64,000 nt of DNA from Gordonibacter pamelaeae (GCF_042665095.1 NZ_JBHTBV010000001.1); one strand, 5' to 3'; shown: positions 27,232-36,282, numbered from the stretch's first letter. A program made the numbers and translations. Notes: a model not told the origin generated them from the letters alone.

Positions 27232-29028
27232 ATGATGCCGATGGAAAGGGAGCGGTTCACCCTCGAGACCACCATCAGGGGTGAGGAGATAGAGAGGATA
27301 TACCAGAAGGAGTTGAGGCCCGTCCCGCCCGAGGAGTGGGAGGCCCTGTCCGACGAGGAAAAGCAGCTGGCCAAGCCCTATGCGTTCGACCAGCGCACGT
27401 ACGAGGCGGCGCCCGGCATCGTGTGCGAGCAGGACGTGGCGGTCAAGATGCGCGACGGAATCACCCTCTACTGCGACGTCTTCAGGCCGCAGGACTCGGA
27501 CGCGAAGGTGCCGGCGATCCTGGCCTGGTCGAACTACGGGAAGCGCCCGAACGATTTCCGCACGGGCGAGGACGTGGGCTACACGCCGGGCGTGCCGTTC
27601 GGCGCCGTCTCGCCCAGTGCCAAGTTCGAGGCGGCCGACCCGCTTTTCTGGTGCCCCAACGGGTATGCGGTCGTCAACGTCGACCCCCGCGGCATCGGCT
27701 ACTCGGAGGGCCTCCACGACCAGTTCTGCGAGGAGGAGGCCAAAGACGGCTACGACGTGGTCGAGTGGGCCGCGCAGCAGCCTTGGTGCAACGGGCGCGT
27801 GACCATGGCCGGCTCCTCCGCGCTGGCCATCACCCAGTGGCACATCGCCGCGCAGCAGCCGCCCCATCTCGCCTGCATCGCACCGTGGGAGGGCATGAGC
27901 GACATGTACCGGGAATCGCTCTACGAAGGGGGCATCCCCTGCATCCGCTTCACCAGCTTCGCCACCGCGGGCGCCTGCGGCCTTAAGGGCATCGACGACC
28001 AGGCGGCCATGGCCCTGCGCTACCCTTTGATGAACGCCTACTGGGAGAACAAGATCCCCGATTTCGGCAAGATCACCGTGCCCGCCTACGTGGCGGCGGG
28101 GTGGAACCATTTCCACCTCCGCGGCTCCATCAACGGGTACCGCAAGATATCCTCGGAGAAGAAGTGGCTCCGGGTGCACCGCGAGTTCGAGTGGCCCGAT
28201 TTCTACACGCGCCAGAACATGGAGGAGCTCAAGGCGTTCTTCGACCGCTACTGCAAGGACGTCCACAACGGGTGGGAGCTCACCCCGAAGGTGCGCATCG
28301 ACGTGATGGACGCCTACGACGAGGACTTCGCCACGAGGCGCCCGGAGCGCGAGTTTCCCCTGGCGAGGACCGAGTACCGGAAGCTCTACCTGAATGCCGA
28401 GGCCATGAGCCTCGAGGGCGAGAACCCGGCCGCGCCCGCCTCCGTCTCCTACGACGGCAACGAGGGCGTCGCGGAGTTCGACTACCGGTTCGAGGAGGAC
28501 ACCGAGCTCACGGGGTACATGAAGCTCCACGCCTTCGTCGAGGCGGACGGGCACGACGACATGGACCTGTTCGTCACCGTGAAGAAGGTCCACGAGAACG
28601 GGACCGAGATACCCGTGACCCTGTTCGACGGCACGGCGCCCCACCCGGGCGCCTGGGGAAAGATGCGGGTCTCGCACCGCGAGCTGGACGAGGCGCTTTC
28701 GAGCGACTTCCAACCCGTGCAGGCGCACCGCAGGGAGCTGAAGCTCTCCGCCGGCGAGATCGTCCCCATCGACGTGGAGATCAACCCCACGAGCCGCCTG
28801 TGGCGCAAAGGCGAGATCCTCCGCGTGCAGGTTGCGGGGCGCTACCTCCGCGACGAGCATTGGATCGAGCCCCTCATGTGGGAGACGGACAACCGGGGGA
28901 GCCATATCGTCCACACCGGCGGCGAGTACGGGTCCTACCTGCAGGTGCCCGTCGTCGGGCCGCGCCACGACCGCTCGAAGCCGTTCGTCGTGGACGAGGC
29001 GAGGCACCCGACCCATCCCATCTTCTAG
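27232..29028 (+). CDS. CocE/NonD-family serine hydrolase
   Basis: A 598-residue cytoplasmic hydrolase of the cocaine esterase/X-prolyl dipeptidyl-peptidase (S15) type. The alpha/beta-hydrolase core has the oxyanion region VNVDPRGIGYSEG and the nucleophile segment MAGSSALAITQWHIAAQQPP, where the second S of GSSAL is the expected catalytic serine. The C-terminal jelly-roll domain begins near residue 375 (KLYLNAEAMSLEG). It hydrolyses an ester or amide; the substrate is unknown. The ATG at 27232 follows GGGAG and is preferred over 27220. A hairpin at 29060-29091 separates it from a TetR gene that may control it. Confidence 0.88.
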   Translation: MMPMERERFTLETTIRGEEIERIYQKELRPVPPEEWEALSDEEKQLAKPYAFDQRTYEAAPGIVCEQDVAVKMRDGITLYCDVFRPQDSDAKVPAILAWSNYGKRPNDFRTGEDVGYTPGVPFGAVSPSAKFEAADPLFWCPNGYAVVNVDPRGIGYSEGLHDQFCEEEAKDGYDVVEWAAQQPWCNGRVTMAGSSALAITQWHIAAQQPPHLACIAPWEGMSDMYRESLYEGGIPCIRFTSFATAGACGLKGIDDQAAMALRYPLMNAYWENKIPDFGKITVPAYVAAGWNHFHLRGSINGYRKISSEKKWLRVHREFEWPDFYTRQNMEELKAFFDRYCKDVHNGWELTPKVRIDVMDAYDEDFATRRPEREFPLARTEYRKLYLNAEAMSLEGENPAAPASVSYDGNEGVAEFDYRFEEDTELTGYMKLHAFVEADGHDDMDLFVTVKKVHENGTEIPVTLFDGTAPHPGAWGKMRVSHRELDEALSSDFQPVQAHRRELKLSAGEIVPIDVEINPTSRLWRKGEILRVQVAGRYLRDEHWIEPLMWETDNRGSHIVHTGGEYGSYLQVPVVGPRHDRSKPFVVDEARHPTHPIF

Positions 29029-29059
29029 CCGGGGTCCGCGGCAAGCCGCAAGGCGAGAC

Positions 29060-29091
29060 GGCGGCGCCTGCCTTTGCAGGAAGGCGCCGCC
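29060..29091 (+). terminator. Stem-loop between hydrolase and TetR genes
   Basis: GGCGGCGCCT (29060-29069) pairs perfectly with AGGCGCCGCC (29082-29091). No T run follows. It may end or stabilise the hydrolase mRNA. Confidence 0.55.
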
Positions 29092-29139
29092 TGCCTTAGA
29101 ATCAGGGAACGATCGCAGGGCTGGAAAGGCGGTGCGGAT

Positions 29140-29808
29140 ATGGATTCGGGTTCGAGGGCCTCGGCGGCGAGGCGGGCTATCGTCGAGGCGTACATCGACC
29201 TCATGGAGGAGAAGCCCTACGACTCCATCCGGGTCAAGGAGCTGGTCCAGCGGTCCAACGTTGCCAGGTCCACCTTCTACGTGCACTTCCGCGACGCCAT
29301 CGACGTGCTGGAGGGCATAGAGGGCACGCTCCTCGGCCTGTTGAGCCTCTACCGGTCCGACGGCGACGCCTACAAGGGCGCCATAGCGGGCATGCCGTTC
29401 GAGTGTATGGAGAACTGGTTCGAGGTCTGCATCGAGCACGAGCGGGTCTTGAGGGCGCTGACCGGCCCCCACGGCGACCCGTACTTCACCGTGCGCCTGC
29501 AGAACCAGATCAGGCAGGAGCTCAACCAGATGATGGACGACGACCGTGCCCCGCGCGACAGGCTGCGGCCCTACTACGTGGAGCTGCTCACCGCATCCTA
29601 CATCGGGCTCATGAGCTACATCGTCAAGGAGAAGAACAAGAGCGAGTACCTGGAGGCGCACGAGCTGGCGAGCATCGCGAACTCGACGAGCGCCGCCTAC
29701 TACAAGCTGAGCGACAAGGCGCCGCGGCTCTCCGACGAGCGCCTGTTCGGCGCGAAAGCGCCGATAGGGGAGGACGGGGGCGAAGATCGTCCGGAAACGG
29801 CCCGATAG
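29140..29808 (+). CDS. TetR/AcrR-family regulator
   Basis: A 222-residue repressor-type protein. The N-terminal helix-turn-helix runs through residues about 8-55 (ARRAIVEAYIDLMEEKPYDSIRVKEL, then SNVARSTFYVHFRDAIDVLEGIE). The C-terminal helical domain would bind an inducer. I use the ATG at 29140, behind AAAGGCGG, rather than the in-frame 29074, which lies inside the upstream hairpin. It probably regulates the CocE-type hydrolase; this is inferred from adjacency. Confidence 0.88.
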   Translation: MDSGSRASAARRAIVEAYIDLMEEKPYDSIRVKELVQRSNVARSTFYVHFRDAIDVLEGIEGTLLGLLSLYRSDGDAYKGAIAGMPFECMENWFEVCIEHERVLRALTGPHGDPYFTVRLQNQIRQELNQMMDDDRAPRDRLRPYYVELLTASYIGLMSYIVKEKNKSEYLEAHELASIANSTSAAYYKLSDKAPRLSDERLFGAKAPIGEDGGEDRPETAR

Positions 29809-29832
29809 GCGGAGCCGTTCCCGGACGCGGCG

Positions 29833-30048
29833 CTAGCCCAGACCGGCCGTGGAGAAGTAGCCGGCGACGGCTACGAGGGCGATACCGGCAGCGCCTATGA
29901 GCACGTTTCTTGCCGAGGGGGACGGCGGGGCCTGCCCGGGCCGCGCGGACGCGGGCTCGACCGGCGCCTCGGCCGCCTCTGCGGGGACGGTGCCCGTCCG
30001 GCGGGCGGCGGCTTTCTGGGCGGGGGTCATCTTCTTCTTGCGGCTCAT
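29833..30048 (-). CDS. Small tail-anchored membrane protein
   Basis: A 71-residue protein. A basic start (MSRKKKMTPAQKAAARR) is followed by an Ala/Pro-rich linker, then one C-terminal membrane helix (NVLIGAAGIALVAVAGYF). An AAGGAG site precedes the ATG. A similar layout, polar N-terminus plus one C-terminal helix, is seen in the 50-residue protein at 60946. It lies just downstream of the 180-residue protein of operon 2. Family not recognised. Confidence 0.65.
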   Translation of the reverse strand: MSRKKKMTPAQKAAARRTGTVPAEAAEAPVEPASARPGQAPPSPSARNVLIGAAGIALVAVAGYFSTAGLG

Positions 30049-30092
30049 GGCGGAATCTCCTTCCTCGGCGGCGGCGCGGCGGATTTACGCCG

Positions 30093-30635
30093 CTAGCCCT
30101 TCTTCGTCGGCACGGGCGCGCGCTCGGCCTCCCATTGCTCCAGTATCACGCTGCCGCGGTACTTGTACACGCCGTAGATGCCGGCGAAGTCGTAGCCGGC
30201 GCAGGAGAACGTGCCGCCGATGGACGTGACGAACTCGGCCGCCTCGACGTTGAACGCGCCGCGTTGGAACACGTAGAGGTTCGCGATGTTGTCGCGGCTT
30301 CCCGTGGGGGCCAGGAACAGGCCCGTGCCGAACTGCACCGGCAGCCCGTCGCCCTTGAGGCGCAGGTTCTCCACGGCCAGGTCGGGCTCGAAGCGTCCGA
30401 TCCAGCTCTTTCGCTTGAGCGCAGCCCACCCCGCCCACACCGACGTGCCCTTCTGGGCGTCGTCGGTGTAGACGGCGTTGAAGAAGTCATGGTAGGATGC
30501 CGCGCCTTCCAGGTACGGCGCGTAATCGGGCGATACGCCCGGGCCCGCCGACACGTACAGCAGCAGGCGCTCCAGCGTGGCACGCGAGGCGAGCGGCGCC
30601 TGGTCGATTCCCTCTTTCAGCTCTTGGTAGTCCAT
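30093..30635 (-). CDS. Uncharacterised 180-residue soluble protein, operon 2
   Basis: Reads as a folded, moderately acidic soluble protein. It has an N-terminal helical part (YQELKEGIDQAPLASRATLERLLLYV) and a mixed-strand second half (GDGLPVQFGTGLFLAPTGSRDNIANLYVFQRG). No signal peptide, membrane helix or cysteine motif. A GAAGGAG site precedes the ATG. It is the last gene but one on the minus strand after the broken MFS gene, so it may belong to Mo-enzyme operon 2. I do not recognise the family. Confidence 0.7.
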   Translation of the reverse strand: MDYQELKEGIDQAPLASRATLERLLLYVSAGPGVSPDYAPYLEGAASYHDFFNAVYTDDAQKGTSVWAGWAALKRKSWIGRFEPDLAVENLRLKGDGLPVQFGTGLFLAPTGSRDNIANLYVFQRGAFNVEAAEFVTSIGGTFSCAGYDFAGIYGVYKYRGSVILEQWEAERAPVPTKKG

Positions 30636-30700
30636 GGTGTCTCCTTCGTCCCGGCTTCTCGGCCGGGCAGTCGTCGGCGGTCGGCCGCCCAGGCAGCCGC

Positions 30701-31996
30701 CTAGAACCCGCGCGGCCAGGCCTCCTCGGCCGGCACGTCGTCGAGCGTCTTCACGTCCTTACCGCGCGGCAGGATGAACAGGCACAGCACGAACGAGATC
30801 ACGTAGGCGGGGATCTGCAGCACGATGCCGGCCATGTTCCAGCCGAGGGCCTCCTGCAGCGCCCCGAACACGGGCGATCCCAGCGTGGAGCCCAGGTTCT
30901 GGCAGAACTGCATGATGGCCATGGCCATGGTGGCGCCCATGGCGGTGTTGCGCATGAGCATCGGCGCCATGGGGCGCAGCGAACCGCCGCACATGCCGCC
31001 GCCCACGCCCTGCAGCACGATGACGAACCACATGACGGCGATCGCCCCCGGCCCGGTGTAGAACATGCACCAGCCGGTCAGGAACAGCATGCCCATCATC
31101 ACCAGGCCCACGACGTACTTGCGCCCGAGCGGCAGGCGGTCGGACACGAAGCCCGTGAGCGGCGCCACGATAAGCGACAGGAGCATGATGACGGACGAGA
31201 GCGACGAGGCCGTCTGCGCGTCGAAGCCCAGCTGCGTCTCGAGGAACGTGTTGTAGTACGTGTTCATGATGCCGATGGTGGTGAAAGCGAACAGGAAGAA
31301 CACGGCGCCCAGGATCCAGATGCGGCGGTTCCTGCAGTATTTGAGCGACTCCTTGAACGTGCCCTCCACGCCCATGTCCCCCGTGGCGCCCGGAGGCATC
31401 TTGTACACGAGGGCGAACATCAGGAACGCCACGGCGCACACGCCGGCGATGGCGAAGAACACCGCCTGGTAGCCGAACATGCCGGCGATGGCGGGCGCGG
31501 CGTTGAAGGCTGCGACGGAGCCCACGGGCACCCAGGTGGCCCAGATGCCCAGCGCGAGCCCGCGCTTGCGCTCCGGGAACCAGATGGTCACGCACGACGG
31601 CGCGGCCACGCCGATGAGGCCGATGCCCACGCCCTCCAGCAGGCGGCTCGCCATGAGCACGTTCAGGTCGGCCGTGGCGCCGCCGAGCGCCGAGCCCACG
31701 CCCAGGCACGCGACGGACAGCAGTATGACGTTCTTCAGCCCCATGCGGCGCGCGATGAACGCGGCGGGGAAGGCCAGCACCACGCCGATGACGGCGATGG
31801 CGCTCATGAGCGTGCCGAACGTCACGGGATCGAGCGCCCCGTGGAACGCCGGGAACAGTCACGACGCCAACGGCGGCATCTTGAACTGGCACAGCGGCGC
31901 GCAGAAGCTCGCCAGGTACGTGACGGCCAGGATGCCCCAGGCCTTGCCGGAAACCTTGTCCTGCTTGGCTATCTGGTCGGCGGTCAAATCTGCCAT
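30701..31996 (-). pseudogene. MFS transporter of operon 2 with in-frame TGA at codon 46
   Basis: From the ATG at 31996 the frame encodes the start of an MFS protein (LAVTYLASFCAPLCQFKMPPLAS). It hits TGA at 31859-31861, then continues in the same frame to 30701 as a normal 12-helix MFS (LFPAFHGALDPVTFGTLMSA onward, 374 residues from a GTG at 31825). Aligned with the operon 3 transporter (NQFKVPTFMGALMHDFG), the stop falls just after helix 1. The simplest cause is a TGG to TGA change. Reinitiation at the GTG would lose helix 1. A sequencing error or readthrough is possible. The remaining 385 codons show no other damage, so the change is recent. Confidence 0.75.
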
Positions 31997-32150
31997 ATGA
32001 AATCACCCCTTGGATACGCTTTCCCCAAAATCCATCCCCTTTCGGCATTACCTCACCGGCTCGCGGTCGACGGGGAAATGCCGGAAGCAGGCAGCTGGCT
32101 GGGCCGTCCGCCGAAAACCGGGCGGCGGCAAAGGGCCAGTCGCTGAAAGC

Positions 32151-32187
32151 GGGAGGCTGGAGCGGCGCGGAGCCGATCCAGCCTCCC
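32151..32187 (-). other. Stem-loop between Fe-S and MFS genes, operon 2
   Basis: GGGAGGCTGGA (32151-32161) pairs perfectly with TCCAGCCTCCC (32177-32187). It lies just past the Fe-S stop, without a T run. It may set the ratio of upstream to downstream mRNA. Confidence 0.55.
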
Positions 32188-32195
32188 TCATGCCC

Positions 32196-32555
32196 CTACG
32201 CGCAGGGCGGTACCCACAGGTACTGCTGCGGCTTGGCGTCCAGGCGCTTCGCGAGCTCTTCCACCGGGCCGAACTCCATGCACTTGGCCTGGCAGTGGAA
32301 CACGCAGGAGGGGAGCTTGCCCTTCTCCCGGCGGTCGGCGCACAGATCGCAGATCTTCGTGAACGCGGGGATGAAGTCGTAGACGTAAGCATCCGTCTCG
32401 TTGCCCTCGGCGTCCTTCACCGGCCACGGGCCGTTCTGCATGACCTTCACGCCCCACTGTTCGAGCGGCAGCTCGTGCTCGGCCTGGCAGGCCACCTCGC
32501 ACGAGTAGCACCCCGTGCAGTACTGGTAGTCGACGAGAATTCCGTTCATGGCCAT
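32196..32555 (-). CDS. Small two-cluster [4Fe-4S] electron-transfer protein, operon 2
   Basis: A 119-residue homologue of the proteins at 18701 and 48541. CTGCYSCEVAC near the N-terminus and CDLC...CVFHC near residues 75-95 give two four-cysteine sites, with an extra cysteine in CQAKC. The ATG at 32555 overlaps the TAA stop of the Mo-enzyme gene by one base (TAATG) and has GGAGGAGG seven bases ahead. The two proteins are therefore translationally coupled and likely form one complex. Confidence 0.9.
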   Translation of the reverse strand: MAMNGILVDYQYCTGCYSCEVACQAEHELPLEQWGVKVMQNGPWPVKDAEGNETDAYVYDFIPAFTKICDLCADRREKGKLPSCVFHCQAKCMEFGPVEELAKRLDAKPQQYLWVPPCA

Positions 32556-34933
32556 TACAGTTCCTCCTCCTTGCAGCGGTACACCTTGCAGAGCGTGCAC
32601 TTCAGATCGGCGCCGAAGCCGGTGGTGCCGGGCTTGTTGGCGAGCAGCTGGTTGATGTTGGACTGGCGGAAGCCGTACAGGTTCGGCTCGGCGCCGTCCT
32701 GCTCGGGGAACCACCAGCCGTGCTGTGCGGCGATCTCCTTCTCGTGCACCTCGAAGGTGAGGCGGGCGCGCTGGCGGCAGCGGCCGCGGTGGTTCTCGAT
32801 CCACACCCAGTCGCCCTCGGAGATGTTGAGGTCCTTCGCCGTGCGCGGGTGGATCTGCACCCACGGGTCGGGCGTGAGCTGGCGCAGGTAGGGGATCTGG
32901 CGGTGCTCCGAGTGGAAGAACGACGTGGCGCGGGCGCCCGTGATCATGATGAGCGGGTACTCCTCGTAGAGGTCGGGCGTGGTGACGGGCCCGATGCCCG
33001 GCTCCTCGATGTAGGGCAGCGGGTCGTAGCCGAACTTCTCGAACAGCGTGGAGTAGAACTCGATGCGGCCGGTGGGGGTGTTGAAGCCGGGCTGACCGTC
33101 GGGGCGCATGAGGCCCTTCTCGTACTTCTTGTACACGTACTTCTGGTAGACCGGGCCATGCTCCATGAGCTCGTGGAACGTGAAGCCGGAGGGGCTCACT
33201 ATCTCGTCGTACACCTCGTCCTCGGTCGCCCACGGCCAGGTGCGCTGCTTGCCCTCGGGGCGGCCGATGGCCTGGTTGAACTCGTCGTCGTTGTCGAAGT
33301 ACTGCGCGAGCTCGCGGTTGATCTCGCAGTCCGACTTCGCCTCGCCCTCGGCCGCGCAGGCGCCCGTGATGGCGGAGAGGAAGTAGTAGTGCGCGCGTAC
33401 CGAGTGCTTCTCGGCCCAGGTCTGCACCGGCATGACGATGTCGGCGCACGACTGGATGGTGGGCGTCATGAAGATGTCCACGGCGGCGATGAACTCGGGC
33501 TTCTTCATGGCCTGGTACCAGCGCTCGGTCTCGCAGCTCATGCAGGCGATGCCGTTGGACGTCTGGATCCACACGCCCTTGACCTTGCCCTCCTCCATGT
33601 ACTCTAGGCACATGTCGGGCATGGCCTGGGTGAGGCCGTAGCGGTACATGGGGAACTCTTTCCAGCCCACGCGCTTCTTCTGCATCTCCTCGTTGATGAG
33701 GTCGTAGATGCCCCAGGCGCCGGCGGAGGGCTGGTCCACGCCCATGGGCGAGGCGGTGTAGCACATGCCGCCCGGCACGTCGAGGTTGCCGGTGATGGTC
33801 CACAGCGCCGCGATGGCGGCGGCGCAGGGCGTGCCCTGGCTCTGCATGTCAACGGCGAGTCCCCACACGACGTTGGCCGGCTTGGACGTGGCGAACAGGC
33901 GCGCGGCGGCCACGATCTTCTCCTTGGGAACCCACGTCATGGCCTCCACCTGGTCGAGCGACAGCTCGCGGGCGCGCTCGGCCAGCTCGTCGAAGCCGTA
34001 GGTCCAGCGCTCCACGAAGTCGTGGTCGTAGAGGTCCTCGTCGATGATGACCTTGATCATGCCGAGCGCGAGGCCCGTGTCGGTGCCGGGGCGCAGCTGC
34101 AGGTGGATGTCGGCGTGCGCGGCGAGCCACGTGACGCGCGGCTCCACGCTGATGAGCTTGCAACCGAGCTTCATGGCGTCGGTCACCCAGTGGCCCATGA
34201 AGAAGTCGGGGTTGGAGATGGTGGGGTTGCAGCCCCAGACGATGGTGCACTCGGGGCACACCCACTCGGGGTCGTCGTAGCGCAGCGCCGAGAACTGCGA
34301 GAAGTCGGCGATGAGCATGCCGCCGTAGGTCATGATCATGAGCGACAGGCGGGGCAGGTAGCAGGCGGTGCCGGACAGGAAGCCGTACTCGTTGGGGCTG
34401 CCGAACGTGTTCGCCATGCGGCCGACCTGCCACTGGTTGTCGCGGGCGGTGCCGCGCAGGCAGTGGATGGAGTCGCCGCCGTAGGTCATGGAGATGCGGC
34501 GGAACTCCTTGTAGCAGGTTTCCAGCGCCTCGTCCCACGTGATGCGCTCCCACTGGCCGCTTCCGCGCTCGCCCACGCGCCTCATGGGGTGCAGGATGCG
34601 GTCGGGATGGAACTCCACCTGCTTGAAGGCCAGGCACCTGGGGCACAGCGCGCCGCGGTTGTACGGGTCGTCCGGGTCGCCCTCGCACTTGATGAACTTG
34701 CCGGTCTCCTTGTCGGAGTACACCAGCACGCCGCAGCCCTCGTGGCAGCCCGGCGCGCTCCACACCGAGGTGCGGGTGACCACCATGCCGTCCTCCTCGT
34801 ACTGGAAGGGTTTGGGGTGCTTCCAGCGCGGATCCACCTCCTGCCTCTTGCCGGCGCCGAAGTTGAACTGGTTCTCCTCCTTGGACGTGCCGATCTCGTC
34901 GCGGTCCTTCTCCGCGACAGCGTTCTCTACCAT
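32555..34933 (-). CDS. Molybdopterin oxidoreductase, catechol dehydroxylase-like, operon 2
   Basis: A 792-residue bis-MGD enzyme of the same class as those at 16462 and 48914. It shares the CX3C...CX2C N-terminal cysteines (APGCHEGCG, ALCPRC). The likely metal ligand is C191 in SGTACYLPR, after GSPNEYGF. The C-terminal MGD domain has TGARATSFFHSEHRQ. No Tat signal is present; the N-terminus is a 60-residue polar lead (EKDRDEIGTSKEENQFNFG). ATG 34933 follows GAGAGGAG; the frame upstream to 35017 overlaps the operator dyad and is unlikely to be coding. It leads operon 2. A catechol-type substrate is inferred. Confidence 0.85.
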   Translation of the reverse strand: MVENAVAEKDRDEIGTSKEENQFNFGAGKRQEVDPRWKHPKPFQYEEDGMVVTRTSVWSAPGCHEGCGVLVYSDKETGKFIKCEGDPDDPYNRGALCPRCLAFKQVEFHPDRILHPMRRVGERGSGQWERITWDEALETCYKEFRRISMTYGGDSIHCLRGTARDNQWQVGRMANTFGSPNEYGFLSGTACYLPRLSLMIMTYGGMLIADFSQFSALRYDDPEWVCPECTIVWGCNPTISNPDFFMGHWVTDAMKLGCKLISVEPRVTWLAAHADIHLQLRPGTDTGLALGMIKVIIDEDLYDHDFVERWTYGFDELAERARELSLDQVEAMTWVPKEKIVAAARLFATSKPANVVWGLAVDMQSQGTPCAAAIAALWTITGNLDVPGGMCYTASPMGVDQPSAGAWGIYDLINEEMQKKRVGWKEFPMYRYGLTQAMPDMCLEYMEEGKVKGVWIQTSNGIACMSCETERWYQAMKKPEFIAAVDIFMTPTIQSCADIVMPVQTWAEKHSVRAHYYFLSAITGACAAEGEAKSDCEINRELAQYFDNDDEFNQAIGRPEGKQRTWPWATEDEVYDEIVSPSGFTFHELMEHGPVYQKYVYKKYEKGLMRPDGQPGFNTPTGRIEFYSTLFEKFGYDPLPYIEEPGIGPVTTPDLYEEYPLIMITGARATSFFHSEHRQIPYLRQLTPDPWVQIHPRTAKDLNISEGDWVWIENHRGRCRQRARLTFEVHEKEIAAQHGWWFPEQDGAEPNLYGFRQSNINQLLANKPGTTGFGADLKCTLCKVYRCKEEEL

Positions 34934-35016
34934 CGCAACTCCTCTCGCTTTGCGCGGGCCTGTCGGGTGTCCGCCCCAATCGGCCCTCCCCTCTGGGGTT
35001 GCAATCGAGTAAAGCA

Positions 35017-35040
35017 CGCGATAGGTATGAGCCTATCGCG
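35017..35040. promoter_or_regulatory. Candidate operator of Mo-enzyme operon 2
   Basis: A perfect 9-bp dyad, CGCGATAGG-TATGAG-CCTATCGCG, lies 84 bases upstream of the Mo-enzyme start. Its inner part matches the dyad before operon 1 (15001-15017). A TTTACT on the minus strand at 35008-35013 is a possible -10. Confidence 0.6.
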
Positions 35041-35142
35041 TAATGAGTATGCAGATTGGGAATCAGTACGTTGGTATGACGCGGTGAGCAGGGGAGATGG
35101 AAAGGGGGTCCAAAGTTTTGCACGGAGGGGCGCGGAGGCGCC

Positions 35143-35520
35143 CTAGGCCATCGCCGCCATGGCCTGACTTGCCCAGAACACGAGAACGCCAACGGTGACG
35201 ATAACGATGAACGCCGCCAGCACCCGGTAGAGGATGAGCGCCCCTTTGCGGCTGATGTTGTGCACGAGACCATGGTCGTAGAGGAAGTCGTTGAATGCGT
35301 AGCACGCCGCGAGGAGCGCGTTCGTCACTCCCATTATCATGCCGAAGGGCAGCATGGTCCACGGCGAGCCGTATCCGTCGATGTCCCCCGCTGCGTTCCA
35401 ATGCATCGGCACGTTGGTCGCGCCGGGAGGGAACAGCAGGATGGTTGCCAGGCAGGCGATTGCCGGCAGCACGATAACGGCCAGCCAGAAAACCACGTCG
35501 AGCACGCGGGGTGGTCTCAT
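35143..35520 (-). CDS. DUF1648-type small membrane protein
   Basis: A 125-residue membrane protein with three hydrophobic segments (about residues 8-30, 54-75 and 97-120). The MHWNAAGDIDGYGS sequence (about residues 39-52) between helices 1 and 2 is typical of DUF1648, a domain also found in SdpI-like immunity proteins. It has no helicase or enzyme motif. It lies between Mo-enzyme operon 2 and the toxin-antitoxin pair; no operon partner is clear. Confidence 0.75.
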   Translation of the reverse strand: MRPPRVLDVVFWLAVIVLPAIACLATILLFPPGATNVPMHWNAAGDIDGYGSPWTMLPFGMIMGVTNALLAACYAFNDFLYDHGLVHNISRKGALILYRVLAAFIVIVTVGVLVFWASQAMAAMA

Positions 35521-35673
35521 AGGCTATTCCATGCGGTGCGTCGATTGGCGGGCGTCATATCGGGTTCCTCCTTGGGGATGTCACCTGATTGCGAGCCCAT
35601 TGTCGCACTTTCGTTTCTAAAGATTGAGAATAATTGAAGAAATTTCGGCAGGAGTACAGCAGGAAGGCGGTTA

Positions 35674-35702
35674 TTGACGTACGTAATTGCGTACGCTACT
35701 AT
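35674..35702 (+). promoter_or_regulatory. yefM-yoeB promoter and operator
   Basis: TTGACG (35674-35679) and TACTAT (35697-35702), exactly 17 bases apart, form a good vegetative promoter. Between them lies a perfect dyad GTACG-TAATTG-CGTAC (35679-35694). Placed in the spacer, it is well suited to autorepression by the YefM-YoeB complex. Confidence 0.75.
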
Positions 35703-35734
35703 AGGGCAGAAGAAAAGAGATAAGGAGGCAGGCC

Positions 35735-35986
35735 ATGACTTCGATCACCGCAACGGCCCTGCGGCAGAATATCTACCAGACCATCGCTCAAGTGAACGAG
35801 AACTGCACGCCCATCGCCATCACGAACAGCAAGGGGAAGGGGGCAGTGCTCGTCGGCGAATCCGATTGGGCGGCTATCGAGGAAACGCTCTTCCTCAACG
35901 GCATACCCGGCATGAGCGAGTCGTTGCGCGCCGGCAAGGAGGAAAAACCCGAGGATTGCCTCTCCGAAGACCAACTTGAGTGGTAG
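35735..35986 (+). CDS. yefM: YefM/Phd-family antitoxin
   Basis: An 83-residue antitoxin. The N-terminal DNA-binding domain begins TSITATALRQNIYQTIAQVNENCTP and contains the family pattern of 'KGKGAVLVGESDWAAIEET'. The flexible acidic C-terminus (EEKPEDCLSEDQLEW) wraps the toxin in family members. An AAGGAGG site precedes the ATG. The next gene starts two bases after its stop. Base composition (about 55% GC) is lower than in the neighbours, which fits recent acquisition. Confidence 0.92.
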   Translation: MTSITATALRQNIYQTIAQVNENCTPIAITNSKGKGAVLVGESDWAAIEETLFLNGIPGMSESLRAGKEEKPEDCLSEDQLEW

Positions 35987-35988
35987 TC

Positions 35989-36282
35989 ATGTATGCAGTG
36001 AAGTTCACGAAGCAGGCCGCAAAGGACGCAAGGAAGCTTAAAGCCGCCGGTCTCGACAAGAAGGCGAAAGCCCTTGTCGAGGTGCTCAAACGCGATCCTT
36101 TTCAAGAGGCCCCTGCCTACGAAGCGCTTGTGGGAAACCTTTCCGGCCTCTATTCGCGGCGCATCAACCTGCAGCATCGACTCGTCTACCAGGTATATGC
36201 AGAGCCCTTTGATGAAGAGGGCGTGCATTACCAGGGCATCGTGAAAGTTGTGCGCATGTGGACGCACTACGAGGGGCTCTAA
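35989..36282 (+). CDS. yoeB: YoeB/Txe-family mRNA interferase toxin
   Basis: A 97-residue RelE-superfamily endoribonuclease that cuts mRNA at the ribosome. Typical segments are FTKQAAKDARKLKAAGLDKKAKALVEVLKRDPF, then the strand LSGLYSRRINLQHRLVYQVY and the C-terminal KVVRMWTHYEGL carrying the catalytic His-Tyr pair. The ATG at 35989 is the natural start; a GTG at 35980 would overlap the antitoxin stop. All expected catalytic regions are present, so the toxin looks active. Confidence 0.9.
   Translation: MYAVKFTKQAAKDARKLKAAGLDKKAKALVEVLKRDPFQEAPAYEALVGNLSGLYSRRINLQHRLVYQVYAEPFDEEGVHYQGIVKVVRMWTHYEGL

Noticed and set aside
27064..29661. 865-codon minus-strand ORF opposite the CocE-type hydrolase
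   Set aside because: Codon-position GC bias favours the plus strand, which encodes clear hydrolase and TetR motifs.
30701..31825. MFS gene called as a complete 374-residue protein from GTG 31825
   Set aside because: It would lack helix 1, and the frame upstream encodes a proper MFS start interrupted by a single TGA, so a broken full-length gene fits better.
31859..31861. Selenocysteine at the MFS TGA codon
   Set aside because: MFS transporters are not known selenoproteins and I saw no convincing SECIS-like hairpin just downstream.
32196..33803. 535-codon frame running from inside the Mo-enzyme gene into the Fe-S gene
   Set aside because: Only the last 120 codons are real; the rest is a shadow frame of the Mo-enzyme gene.
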